Shown: positions 33,378 to 43,724 of the stretch, in pieces | Layout: the number at the start of each line of letters is the position of its first letter | How positions within the stretch are numbered: position 1 is the stretch's first letter | Origin: Tolypocladium sp. Sup5 PDA-1 | Lineage: Eukaryota > Ascomycota > Sordariomycetes > Hypocreales > Ophiocordycipitaceae | Assembly: GCA_000750105.3 (NCBI GenBank) | Contig: JPHH03000002.1 | Location: 558,001-622,000, forward strand | DNA length: 64,000 nucleotides | Direction: 5' to 3' | Program-made: the position numbers and the translations under genes | Notes under the pieces: model-generated | Databases searched by the model: none | Told to the model about the DNA's origin: nothing | What the model saw: only the letters and a program-made list of their open reading frames with translations

Positions 33378-34040
33378 TTGCTGAGTTGTGTCTTGTGATT
33401 TCGCTTCGGCTTGGATAGTGCAAAAAGATGAGTCGACTTGGCATGTAAGGCATCCAGGAATCCCATAGAGGTTAGCCCCGCAGAGGAAGTATGATCAATA
33501 TGCAGTATCCGTATCCGTACTTCGTACGAAGAATCTACTAAAAGCCAATGAGAGTTCTTGGCATGTCTGAGGAAGAGCCCTGGCCGAGTTGAGCCCAGAG
33601 GGCGGGAAAATCATGAAGTCCCTGTTGACTTCCACAGATTCGCAATCAAGGCTCGATTGAGGATTCCAAAGAATTAACCCCAGGGCGGTTCAGTTGCAAC
33701 GACTTGGAGAGCTGGAGCTGTAGGGATGAGGAGAGCGGGATGCGGCGGGGGCTGGCCGGGGCGAGTGCGGAGGTACCGGGGAGAATGCGGAGGTAACGTG
33801 AAGGCGGCAGAGGACTTATTAACCGTTATCGATCAACCTGACATAATCATCGGTCATCATCGGCCCATGCTTAGAGCGACGGCAAGTCGAACCGGTCGAT
33901 TGTAATTTGTTTTCATCGAACTGTGCCGCCTTGAACTGCCTACATTTGGAGTTGTTCTCCCATCAGCTGTAACTAAGCTTACATCGTCAAGGAGCCATAG
34001 CAATAACACTCTTGTCAGCCTTTAGTAGGTCACTAACACG
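33378..34040. promoter_or_regulatory. Divergent promoter of maleylacetate reductase and dioxygenase
   Basis: The 663-bp spacer between the two starts is the only room for both promoters. It contains GATGCGGCGGGGGCTGGCC (about 33739), with CreA-type GCGGGG, and a GTATCCGTATCCGTACTTCGTACG stutter (33504-33528). Specific regulator sites were not recognised. Confidence 0.45.
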
Positions 34041-35076
34041 ATGGACACTTCGCAGCCCCCGTTGAAAGACTTGACCATCGACAACATCACCGACAACGTC
34101 AATGCAATCAACTCCAAATGCGACGACCCCCGCACGAGGTTTCTCTTTGAGAAACTCGTCACCCACTTGCACGACTTTGCTCGAGAGACACGCCTCAGCA
34201 CATCGGAATGGGAGTCCGCAATCCAGTTTCTTACACAGGTTGGCCAAATATGCAGCGACGTCCGGCAAGAGTTCATCCTTTTATCCGACGTTCTGGGTCT
34301 CTCTTTACTTGTTGACTCGATCGACCACCCCAAGCCTCAATCGTCGACCGAAGGCACAGTCCTGGGCCCGTTTCACACCCACGAAGCCGAGAATGCTGAA
34401 AACGGAGCTCTCATCTCCCATGACCCAGATGGCGAGCCGATGCTGGTGGTGTGCTCTGTCAAAGACACCCAAGGCAGGCCTATCCCTGGCGTCAAGATCG
34501 ACGTCTGGGAGACAGACTCGAAAGGCTTCTACGATGTCCAACATGCGGATCGCACGGGCCCGGATGGCCGCGCCGTGGTACAAAGCGACGAAGTGGGCTC
34601 GTTTTACTTTAAAGCCATCGTACCAGTGCCGTATCCCATACCCAGCGACGGCCCTGTTGGGCAGCTCTTGAAGAGGCTCCATCGTCATCCATTCCGACCG
34701 AGCCACTTTCATTTCATGTTCGACAAGCCAGGGTTCGACCGCCTCATCACGTAGGTCCCTCCTCAGAAGCGTTTGCACCGCTTATTCTCATTTCGTATAC
34801 AGAGCGCTGTACCTCCGTGGTGACCTGTACGAACGATCGGATGCCGTTTTCGGGGTCAAAGAGTCCCTGATTGTGGATCTCGGGACCGTGTCTGACGTTG
34901 ATGGGCTGGCGGAGAAGCATGGTGTTTCTCCGGCTACAAGGCTACTTCAACACGAGTTCGTCTTGGTTACCGAACACGAAGCCAGCGAGCTACGTGACCA
35001 GCGGGCAAAGGAGTCATTGGCGGAGCAAGGAGTCAGTGGAATGCGTGTTGTAAATGGTACCCTGATCCCTGAATAG
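34041..35076 (+). CDS. Hydroxyquinol 1,2-dioxygenase (intradiol)
   Basis: Two exons, 34041-34750 and 34803-35076, with a 52-nt intron (GTAGGT...TACAG) and phase restored across T|ALYLRGDLYERSD; 327 aa. It performs intradiol cleavage of hydroxyquinol to maleylacetate. The helical N-terminal linker domain (about 1-95) is followed by the beta-sandwich. The four Fe(III) ligands are in place: Tyr164 (GFYDVQ), Tyr198 (VPYPIPSDGPVGQLL), His222 and His224 (RPSHFHF). Upstream landmarks are EGTVLGPFHTHEA and GVKIDVWETDSKG. Its product is the substrate of the divergent neighbour. Catechol dioxygenase is the alternative, but the partner gene favours hydroxyquinol. Confidence 0.93.
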
Positions 35077-35568
35077 TATTTCAATTCCTGTTTTCACCAC
35101 CATTATCAATGCTGGCCAGTACCGAGATTCATGCGAACGCCTCGCCGGATAGGGTATTTACCGCCATTTCCTCCTATACGCGTAAATTTCTGCATATTGT
35201 GCATCAACTAAGGCCCAGTTGCTATTTCCCGACTTCGCTACAAAGGGGTTCCGCGACCAGTTCCTCTCTGTGTTCCCGGTAAACGAGTCCCAATACCACC
35301 CGGCGGACCAATCAACATGCAACACGGTGAGCCAATAAAGGAATGGATTGTCCTGCAGCTAAGGGGCAACACGAGTAGTATTTTAAAAGATGGGCTCTGC
35401 CTCGCGGCATGTTTGTGTCCCCAATGATTGTGAGGTTAAGGCCTGAATGATATACGCATATAAAAGAGATCAAATAAGCTATCTACTATAGGGATTCCAT
35501 AATATACTAGACATGCTTTACTAGTATATGATTTTTAGACATTATCTCCAGGATGCGGCCACAACATA
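35077..35568. other. Intergenic between convergent 3' ends
   Basis: AT-rich spacer between the dioxygenase and the patatin gene. No gene seen. Confidence 0.55.
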
Positions 35569-37725
35569 TCAACCCGCCATCAGGGACTCGGCACAGCCTC
35601 CGATGACCTCGTCCTGCTCTTTGATGTACTTGCCCGTCATCTCCATGAGCACCTTGAGCGCACTCACGTCGTCGAGCTTGCCAACATCCTTGTAGTCATC
35701 GATGTGGTGGACCGTATACTTCTTAAAGACGTACCAGGTGCGCTTCTCCTCGTCCCACGCGGGGATCTCCTCGCCGACGTTGAGGCGCCAGTACTTCTTG
35801 TCCATGGGCCGCGGCGCAAAAGAGTTGACAAGGGAGCGGAAGAGGATGTGCGTGAGCTCGGTGTTGCAGGCGGCGGCGGCAAAGGCGGCCTCGACGGCGT
35901 GGGAACCGAGCTTGCCGGGGGCGACGATGGCCTGGTTGGCGGCCATGCCGGTGCCGACGCTGAGGAAGCACGAGGTTGAGCGGGCGGGGCCGAAGACGGC
36001 GAGGAGTTCAGTCCAGAGCCTGTATGTGTGTAAGACCAGAGGTGTCTTGGTGTATGCGGCGATGGACTGGAGCGAGGACTTACCATCCCAGGGGGTTGTT
36101 GGCGCCGAGGCCGCCGTCGACGAGCGTGTAGTTGCCCACCGTGATAGGGGCAAAGTATGCCGGGGCCGCGGATGTCGCTCGGGCGGCCTCCCAGATCTTG
36201 ATGTCGGGCAGGGCAGACATGTCCTGCTTGTTCTGGTACGAGCGGAGGAACATGGGCCCGCGGTTGTTGCCGGCCTGCTGGCAGACGGCCATGACGAAGC
36301 TGCACACAGATGTAAGCAACGAATTAAGTCGACTCATCGGAGAACCCAGGGACTTACACCTTGCACGCCGGCTCGCCCCCCTCCTCGAGCAGCTTCGCCT
36401 CGCTGTCGCCCGTCTTCTCCTTGACGAGCTGCTTAATGAGGCGCTCGAGGATGCCCTCGTCGTAGAACTCGCCGTTGAACAAGAAATCGGCCGTCTTCTT
36501 GACGGTGCCCTTGTTGAAGATCTGGATCATAAATTCCTGGTACTTTTGGATGCACTCGTCGACCGTCATGCGCAGCCGGCCGAGCATGATGGCGATGTAC
36601 CCGCCAGTGCTGGTGCCGCCGATCATGTCGAAGACCTCGCAGGGCTTCTTTCCCGGCGCGGCGCGCGTCATGACGGCGTTGAGGAGGTGCAGGGAGGAGA
36701 GGCCGCGCACGCCGCCGCCGTCTGTATGCTACATGTCAGTCCTTATTTGAGACTACTTGTGGTTGTTGTGTAAGTGAGCGGCCATACCGAGGGAGAGGAC
36801 GCGCAGGGGCCGCTCGCCGCCGGTGCTCAATAGCTCGGCGCGATAGAGGCCCTCGGGGAGGCTGGGCTGGAAGCCGGACTGGATCGAAGCATTGACCTCA
36901 TTGAAGACGGCCTGAATGTTCTCGACCTTGGAGACGATCTCGCCGTACGGCGGCGGGGGCTCACGGTCGACTTGCACGTGGAGTTGAATCAACAGATGGA
37001 CGACAGAAGACACTCGAGATCAGATGCTTACTCTCTTCACTGCCAATCTCAATGGTGAGATATCCCTTGCGGGCATGAATCTCCCAGCCCTGGAAGCGGG
37101 CGCAGAGCCGAACCGCAATGACGTTTCCATCCTAGCTTGGGTCAGAAACACATCTCCTGAATAGGGGCGTTGCTCATACCTCGAGCATGCGGAGCAAGTC
37201 ATGCTGCTCCTCAAACTCCCTTCCTTCAGCCTAAAGATAACCCCAGTCAGAAAGCCGCCACGGTATACGAGCGTCGGCGTGGTCACACACCCAGCCGTAC
37301 TCCTCGGACAGGAAGCGGTTGTCGTGGCTCTTCCACACTAGCTCCACACCGTCCTTGAAGTGCGGCGCAAAGGCCGACTCGTTCTCCAGGATGGCCAGCT
37401 CGAACCAGGTCCAGTTGCCAGCCGAAGGCACATCGGCGTACCCCTGGTCGTGCGACTCGGTGACGAGCTGCAGGCGGTCAATCTTGTGGATGGTCTCGAG
37501 GTCGAGGGCCTGCTATCGTGTAAGCACAGAGTTCATGGGCCATGAAACAAGATAGCAAAAATATACTGGAGACTTGAACCAGATCTCGGCCTTTACGGTC
37601 GGGTCGGTGGCTTCGAGCTTGCGCTCGTTGTCGCAGCTGATGGCATACTTGCCGTCGACGATTTGGGAGGCGTCAGAGGGGAAGTCCTTGCACCCTTCAA
37701 TCTTCTTGAGGACTCTGGGGGGCAT
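35569..37725 (-). CDS. Patatin-like phospholipase, eight exons
   Basis: Exons read as 37725-37567, 37509-37291, 37230-37180, 37131-37032, 36970-36788, 36721-36358, 36299-36084 and 36019-35569. Every junction has GT...AG and phases agree, giving 580 aa. Residues 1-230 form a domain I do not recognise (FELAILENESAFAPHFKDG, then WEIHARKGYLTIEIGSEE). The patatin domain follows: DGGGVRG oxyanion loop at 238-244, nucleophile Ser275 in GGTSTGG, helper block ATSAAPAYF, and catalytic Asp420 in VDGGLGANNP. LSVGTG lies beyond. Both dyad residues are intact, so lipid acyl-hydrolase activity is expected. No signal peptide. TATAAGGA at 37828-37821 lies about 100 bp upstream. A longer start at 37800 is possible. 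It is divergent from the protease at 38973. Confidence 0.85.
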
Positions 37726-38972
37726 GTTGGAGGAGAGTCTTGGGCGACTTGGAGGAGGGAGGAGGCTGGCTTGAGTGTTTGTTGGTGAAGAAGGACCCAA
37801 TGTTGTTGACGTTGGCTTGTTCCTTATACCTAATCAAGAGGAACCTCCGATATCATCTTCAATAGCAATTGAGGTTGATACAACTTCCTCATCCGACGGC
37901 GACGCCGAAGACTGGCGCATCTCATCTGGTCCATTAGCTCTCAGCTCTTCCACAGCAAGACGCCAGCCTCGATAGTTCTGGAGCTCTCCCCCAGCCTCAC
38001 GTTCCGTCCCAGCCAATGACAAGGCCGTCAACATACATGAGCCGCCTAATGCAGCAATCTGGCTTACTACGGACCAGCTGAAGCAAAGCCATGGATCCTC
38101 ATCAAGCCATGGTACCCAGCCCTACGCATACGAGTCCAACGACAGGGGGGCCTGCCTCGGCGTGCTCGTACGACGACAACCACGTTTAACCGCTACGGCT
38201 GACAACTACCGCGTCAAGACGGCAGGTTCCATAATTACCCGGTAGAATCCTCGCGGGCCGTTCCCCTTTCGCGCCGCTTCGGACAACCCCGCGGGATCTA
38301 GACGCTGCTAGCCCAGCCATATATTGGCTGCCCCCGCCAGACGAATGGAGCGAGCTACTGCAGGGCTGCAAACTTACATCTACACACGGCAACGACGGAA
38401 GCCTCACCGGAGCGGAGGCCTCGACGGTCAACACCTTCATGTTCGGATCGAGGTATTACGGGCGAGGCTATCGATTTGCGACGGCTAGGCGTGCGGCCCT
38501 CATGACCTTGCTTGGAGGTCCAGATTGGCTGGGCGCGGCTTGGGGAGTGGATTGTCACATCTTCCGGTCGAAAGCTGAGCCGGTGTCTGGAGGAATGCCC
38601 GTCTTGGGTAGGCCTGATGGAGACACGGCGGAGAGCTGTTGACGAAAGGAGAGACACGGGCTGCATGGTGGCTGGCTGCGGACATGCCTCCATCGCCGAA
38701 GCTGACGACTACTGCTGTTGCCATCACGGAGTAGCCGTGGTGCTATTTCGAGGCTTCTCGACGATGTCCATGGCGATGCCAGAGACGGGGTGCTGCTTCT
38801 TCACGGGCTTCAAGTATAAAAGGGAGCCGCGACCCGACCTCAAGTGTTAAATCACATCAGAGCAACAGCTTCTTCTACCTCCATCACAGCCCCTGGCGAC
38901 TTTACTCGATAAGCTTTTCTGAAACTCCTTGATATTGAGCTTCATACTTGAACATTTACATAATTCTGCAAA
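37726..38972. promoter_or_regulatory. Divergent intergenic region of patatin and protease genes
   Basis: 1.25 kb between the two starts. Each gene has its own TATA-type box: GGTATAAGGA on the minus strand (37830-37821) and AAGTATAAAAGGG on the plus strand (38813-38825, about 150 bp before the ATG). TATA-driven promoters on both sides suggest inducible rather than housekeeping expression. Frames at 38439-38850 show no domain. Confidence 0.5.
38813..38825 (+). promoter_or_regulatory. TATA box of the trypsin-like protease gene
   Basis: TATAAAAG is a near-perfect TATA box, followed by a pyrimidine/A-rich leader to the ATG at 38973. Confidence 0.6.
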
Positions 38973-41373
38973 ATGGCAACTATTAATGGTACGAGCACCA
39001 CGAGCCGGGCTGCCGTCTGGAGGCTCGACCTACCTGTGTCGACGCAGCCGGCCGAGTCCACCATCATGGCCGACGACGGACGCAAGGGAGGGGATGAGTC
39101 CGCGTTTGAAGACGACGAGCGCGTCGTCGTCGACCCGAGGGACCTCCAGGACGGTGGCAAGTATCGCTGTAAGTCACGGAGAGGGACCCCCAGCACTCAC
39201 GAGACAAGCGGCTGGCTCACAATCCCCCCTCCCAGCCATCGTCAAGATCCAGTCCTGCTTTGTGAACAAGGACACGGGTGAGTCCCTGTGGATGATGGGC
39301 ACGGGCTGGCTCATCCGCCCGGACCTGCTCGTCACGGCCGGCCACGTCGTGTACGACTGGGGCCGCCGCCTCGGCGCCGCGACGCAGATCAAGTGCTACA
39401 TCGGCTACAATGGCCGCGACTCGGTCAAGGGCCCGGACGTGCAGCCGCGCTACGGCAAGACCATCGTCGCCACGGCCGAGTGGATCAAGGCCGTCGACAA
39501 CCGCCCCCGCGACGTGGCCTTTATCCAGGTGCACAAGCCCTTCACGGGCAACCTGCGGACGTTTAGCTTCGTCGACACGCCCGTGTCGGACACGTGCCTG
39601 CTCGGCGTCGTGGGCTACCCCGGCGACAAGTCGCTCGACAACGGGGGCAGGACGGAGACGGGCGCGCAGATGTACGAGCAGTTCAAGAAGACAAAGTACA
39701 ACCTCGACAGCAGCGCGCGCCACATGATTGAGTACAAGGTCTCGACCTTTGGGGGTGAGTTGACGACCCCAGACAGGCGTGGCATGTTAGGGGGGATAAG
39801 GGGGTGAATGCTGACGTTGAGCGCTCTGATATCAGGCCAGTCCGGGGCCGCGATCCTGCGCCGGAGCGGCGCGCAGCTCACCTCCATCGGCACGCACTGC
39901 TACGGCGGCGGCGGCGTCGACAGCAACTCGGGCAACTCCATCGGCGGACAGTACGGCAACAACTACGGCGCCTTCATCGGCCTCTTCGCGCTCGACCAGT
40001 CGACCTTTGGCACGCCCGCGAGCATCAAGGTCATGGATGCCGTCGGCAGCAGCAGCAGCAGCGGCGGCACGGGCAAGCCCGAGGTCGGCGAGGAGGGCTT
40101 CATGGACGTGCTCAAGTCAATCGCGCGCGTGGGCTCCGTGGCCCTGCCCATCGCGTCCGGCCTGCTCGGCCCCGTCGGCGGGCTCGTGGGCACCGCGGCC
40201 GGCGCGCTGCTCGGCTCCCTCTCCGAGGCACAGAACATGGCCGAGGGCTCCTTTGAGGCTGCCGACGGCGCGGCGGAGCGCGCCCTGCTCGCTGAGGCCT
40301 CACTCCAGGCCGTGCTGTCCCTGCCGGACGTGCCCGAGCGGCGCGAGATCCTCACTAAGATGCAGAGCAACTGGACCGCCAACGCGCCCAAGGTCGACGC
40401 CGTGGCCGCCGCCATCGCGCCCCAGCTCACCGAGTGCGCGCTGGACATTGCCCTCGACCGCTGGGGCAAGGCCAGCGACCCGAACCGCCGGCCGGGGGAC
40501 CAGGAGGCCGTCCTCGAGCCGAGGCCGCTGAACGTCAGCGGCCTGACCGAGTCCGCCATGAGCGGTCCGGAGGCTGGCTTCATCACGGGCCTGTTTGGCC
40601 CCACGCGGCCGCTCGCCGGCGAGGAGGGTCTCTTCGACTGGCTCGGGCCGGTGCTCAAGACGGCCGTCACGGCCGCGAAGCCGCTCGTCTCGCAGGTGGC
40701 CAAGGCCGCCGTCACGGCCCTGGCGCCGAAGCTGCTGGAGAAGGTGGTCGGCGCCGTCGGCGGCGGCTCCGGGACCGAGTCGTCCGACGCAACGCCGGCG
40801 CCCGGCTCCAAGGTGCCGCAGGTGCAGGTGCTGCTCAAGCGCGCGATCGTGGCCGACACGGCGCTGCAGGCGCTTATGAGCATGCCCAAGGAGAAGCTCG
40901 ACCGGCTGCGGGTGAACCCGACGACGCCCAACGGCCAGGCCGAGGGCATCTTCGACTTTGTCAAGAAGGTGGTGCAGAAGATCGGCCCCGTGGCCCTCGA
41001 CACGGCCAAGAGGGCCGTCACGACGTACGCGCCCGTGCTGCTCAGCGCCCTGGCCGACAAGGTCTCCGGCGGCAGCGTCGCCCCCGTCACGCCCGGCACC
41101 GGCGGCCAGGCCGTCCCCAGCACCAGGCGGGGAGGGTCGCTGCTGGACGACCTGCTCAACGGGACCCCCGGCGTCGTCAACGGCGCGGGGACCGCGATCG
41201 AGGTGAGTCCCGTCCAGCCCATCGAGAGGTCCAACAGGCTTGAAAACGTGGTCGATCTCGGGGCGGTGCTGCGCGCACGCGACAGGGAGTGGCAGCCGTC
41301 GGTCGAGCGCCGCAAGTCGTGGGACAGCAACGACGACGCGATGCCCGTGTCGGACACGCCGCCCGACTTTTGA
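38973..41373 (+). CDS. Trypsin-like serine protease fused to three amphipathic-helix repeats
   Basis: Exons 38973-39168, 39236-39754 and 39836-41373, with introns GTAAGT...CCCAG and GTGAGT...ATCAG; phases agree and the protein is 750 aa. There is no signal peptide. Residues 66-300 form a V8/trypsin-like fold: His102 (LLVTAGHVV), Asp158 (PRDVAFI), Ser241 (GGQSGAAI). The triad is complete. A poly-Ser linker leads to a region unlike any protease part. It holds three related helices at about 324-367 (EEGFMDVLKSIARVGSVALP), 501-545 (EEGLFDWLGPVLKTAVTAAK) and 608-650 (AEGIFDFVKKVVQKIGPVAL). Each starts E-E/A-G-(F/L/I), then alternates hydrophobic with Lys/Ala. The first and second repeats are followed by short helical blocks with ALLAEASLQAVLSLP and AIVADTALQALMSMP, themselves alike. 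The C-terminus is an acidic tail. Such helices are reminiscent of membrane-active peptides. Confidence 0.85.
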
Positions 41374-42315
41374 GGGACTGGCTGACTGGATTGAATGCAG
41401 GTGAACTGATTCCCGCCTGGGAGATGCTAGGAGATGATAGGAGATGCTGGGAGAGCCTGGGGGAGCCTGGGGGAACCTGGGAGAGCTGGGAGATACTGGG
41501 AGAGCCTGGGAGATGCTGGGAAATGGGCAAGTTCAGCGCGTCAATACAGCAGGGACGCAGACCGGCTTATTTTAGTAACGTCGCGACGACCCGGCTTAAG
41601 GTTCGAAACGACCGCTAAAAATCCAAATGCAGGCAAATTGGCGGCCCTACTAGAGTGGTGTATCGTGGGCAGAGGGGAACGATATATGTGCAAGTATGTC
41701 ACCTTTATCCTCGTTTTATGCGATCAGGGCCTCGGCAAGTTGAGCTGCATGGGTGAAGGGGGTTGGATGAATGCCGTTTGTTCCTGTCTTTAATAAGTTA
41801 ATTCACCATCTCTTCCCCGGCCACAATGCATTAATTACGCTGCACATCGAACAAACATGCAACGAGGCATATATACATACACCTCTCTTATTCGCATCGA
41901 CCATAGGCTTCCCGTCTCGCAACTGCATCCTCGCTCTTGTACGTAAATGCCCTGAACATTGGATAATAAACCCCTAAATAATCCACCCAACCGGCGCCAA
42001 GTTACCCGCCATCCTAGCGTCTACAGCACCCCAGGGGTTGATTTGCGGGGGACAGCAGCAGCCCCACAGCGGAGCGCCGTCGGGTCGGGACCGGGGCTTG
42101 CAGCCGGCAACGGTCGAGTCGGAACCGGGCGGAACTTGGAAGATGTCTTACCCGCGCGGGAGTGGGCATCCGACTTGGCCTCACTTTCTCCTTTCTCATC
42201 CGGCCTCACTTCTCTCACCTCAACTCACCCTCTGTCTCCTCGCAGCACTGCAATTGAAACCTGCCCGTTCCTCTGTCACAGCGCCGGTTGTAACAACCGC
42301 AGCGCACATCCAGCC
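41374..42315. other. Intergenic with G-rich repeat
   Basis: 3' flank of the protease gene holding the purine minisatellite (41419-41527), then an AT-rich part and a C/T-rich leader of the thiolase gene. No gene seen. Confidence 0.5.
41419..41527. repeat. Purine-rich minisatellite, about 10-bp unit
   Basis: About eleven imperfect copies of GGGAGATGCT / GGGAGAGCCT lie head to tail, beginning about 45 bp after the stop of the protease gene. The strand is G-rich with GGG runs every 10 bp, so it could form quadruplex or triplex structure. Confidence 0.85.
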
Positions 42316-43569
42316 ATGAGCGCCCTCCCCCCCAGGGGCCTCGCCGCCCTCCTCTCCAAGTCCCCCGCCGACGTCGTCATCCTCTCCGCGCTGCGCACGC
42401 CCGTCTGCCGCTCCTACAAGGGCCACCTGAAAGACGCCTACCCGGAGGAGCTCCTCGCCGCCGTCCTGCGCGCCACCCGCGAGCGCCATCCCGCCGTCCC
42501 CGTCGACGATGTGGCCGTCGGCGTCGTCCTCTCCGAGCTGGGCGGCTCCAAGGCCGCGCGCATGGCCCTCAACCACGTCGGCTTCCCCAACGAGACGTGC
42601 CTCTACACGGTGAACCGCGCCTGCGCCTCGTCGCTGCAGGCCATCGCCACCGTCGCCGCGCAGATCCGCACCGGCATGATCGCCGTCGGCATCGGCGCGG
42701 GTATGGAGAGCATGACGCGCAACTACGGCAGCAGGGCCGTGCCCGTGGACGTGTGGCCCACGCTCAAGGACTCGCCGGCCAAGGACGCGCGCGACTGCAT
42801 CATGCCCATGGGGCTCACGTCCGAGAACGTCGCCGCGCGGTACGGCGTCTCGCGCGCCGACCAGGACGCCTTCGCCGCGCAGTCCCACCTCCGCGCCACG
42901 GCCGCCCGCGCCGCCGGCCGCTTCGACGACGAGATCGTGCCCGTGACGACGCGCTTCCAGGAGGTGGACAAGCAGGGCGCGCCCGTCGGCGACGCGCAGA
43001 CCATCACCGTCGCCCGCGACGACGGCATCCGGGACACCGTATCCGCCGAGGCGCTGGCCAAGCTCAAGCCCGCCTTCAAGCCAGACGGCGCCTCGACCGC
43101 GGGAAACTCAAGCCAGGTGTCCGACGGCGCGGCGGCCACGCTGCTCATGCGCCGCAGCACGGCCACCCAGCTCGGCCTGCAGGACCGCATCCTGGGCCGC
43201 TTCGTCTCGGCCGTGACGACGGGCTGCGCGCCCGACGAGATGGGCATCGGCCCGGCCCTCGCCATCCCGCGCCTGCTTGCCCAGCACGGCCTGTCCGTCG
43301 ATGACGTCCACCGCTGGGAGATCAACGAGGCCTTTGCCAGCCAGGCCATCCACTGCCTGCGCGCCCTGGGGCTCGAGCAGGCGTGGGAGCAGGGCCGCGT
43401 GAACCCCGACGGCGGCGCCATTGCGCTGGGCCACCCGCTTGGGGCGACGGGCGCGCGCATGACGAGCACGCTTGTGCATGGCTTGCGGCGCGAGGGAGGG
43501 GATTTGGGTGTCGTGAGCATGTGCGTGGGAACGGGCATGGGAATGGCGGGACTGTTTGCGCGGGAATGA
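42316..43569 (+). CDS. Thiolase (acetyl-CoA C-acyltransferase type)
   Basis: Single exon, 417 aa, normal thiolase length. It cleaves 3-ketoacyl-CoA with CoA, or runs the reverse condensation. The active-site Cys is in NRACASSLQAI, the His block is GGAIALGHPLGATGAR, and the second Cys is in MCVGTGMGMAG. NEAFASQA completes the set, and the N-terminal block is VILSALRTPVCRSYKG. The preferred ATG is at 42316, since the frame is open much further upstream without homology. No clear PTS1 (ends ARE) and no obvious PTS2 were seen, so cytosolic or N-terminally targeted use stays open. It could serve beta-oxidation or, speculatively, 3-oxoadipyl-CoA cleavage downstream of the hydroxyquinol genes 7 kb away. 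Confidence 0.9.
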   Translation: MSALPPRGLAALLSKSPADVVILSALRTPVCRSYKGHLKDAYPEELLAAVLRATRERHPAVPVDDVAVGVVLSELGGSKAARMALNHVGFPNETCLYTVNRACASSLQAIATVAAQIRTGMIAVGIGAGMESMTRNYGSRAVPVDVWPTLKDSPAKDARDCIMPMGLTSENVAARYGVSRADQDAFAAQSHLRATAARAAGRFDDEIVPVTTRFQEVDKQGAPVGDAQTITVARDDGIRDTVSAEALAKLKPAFKPDGASTAGNSSQVSDGAAATLLMRRSTATQLGLQDRILGRFVSAVTTGCAPDEMGIGPALAIPRLLAQHGLSVDDVHRWEINEAFASQAIHCLRALGLEQAWEQGRVNPDGGAIALGHPLGATGARMTSTLVHGLRREGGDLGVVSMCVGTGMGMAGLFARE

Positions 43570-43724
43570 GCGACGTCGGGCCGAGGGCGATGGAAACAAG
43601 AAGGAGTTGCATTGTATATCACGTGTCTGGACAGGAGGTGAAGACGGCGAGAGACCGCAGCAAGGCTGCATTACGACCAACTAGACTATGAACGCATTAC
43701 TTGAACAATCCTCTTCCCACTGTT

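Noticed and set aside
40090..41025. Reading the helix repeats as a viral or bacterial toxin domain
   Set aside because: Only the amphipathic character is visible; no family signature supports a specific toxin or viral protein.
39963..41357. 464-codon minus-strand frame opposite the protease gene
   Set aside because: Ser/Ala/Arg-rich antisense of GC-rich codons; no domain.
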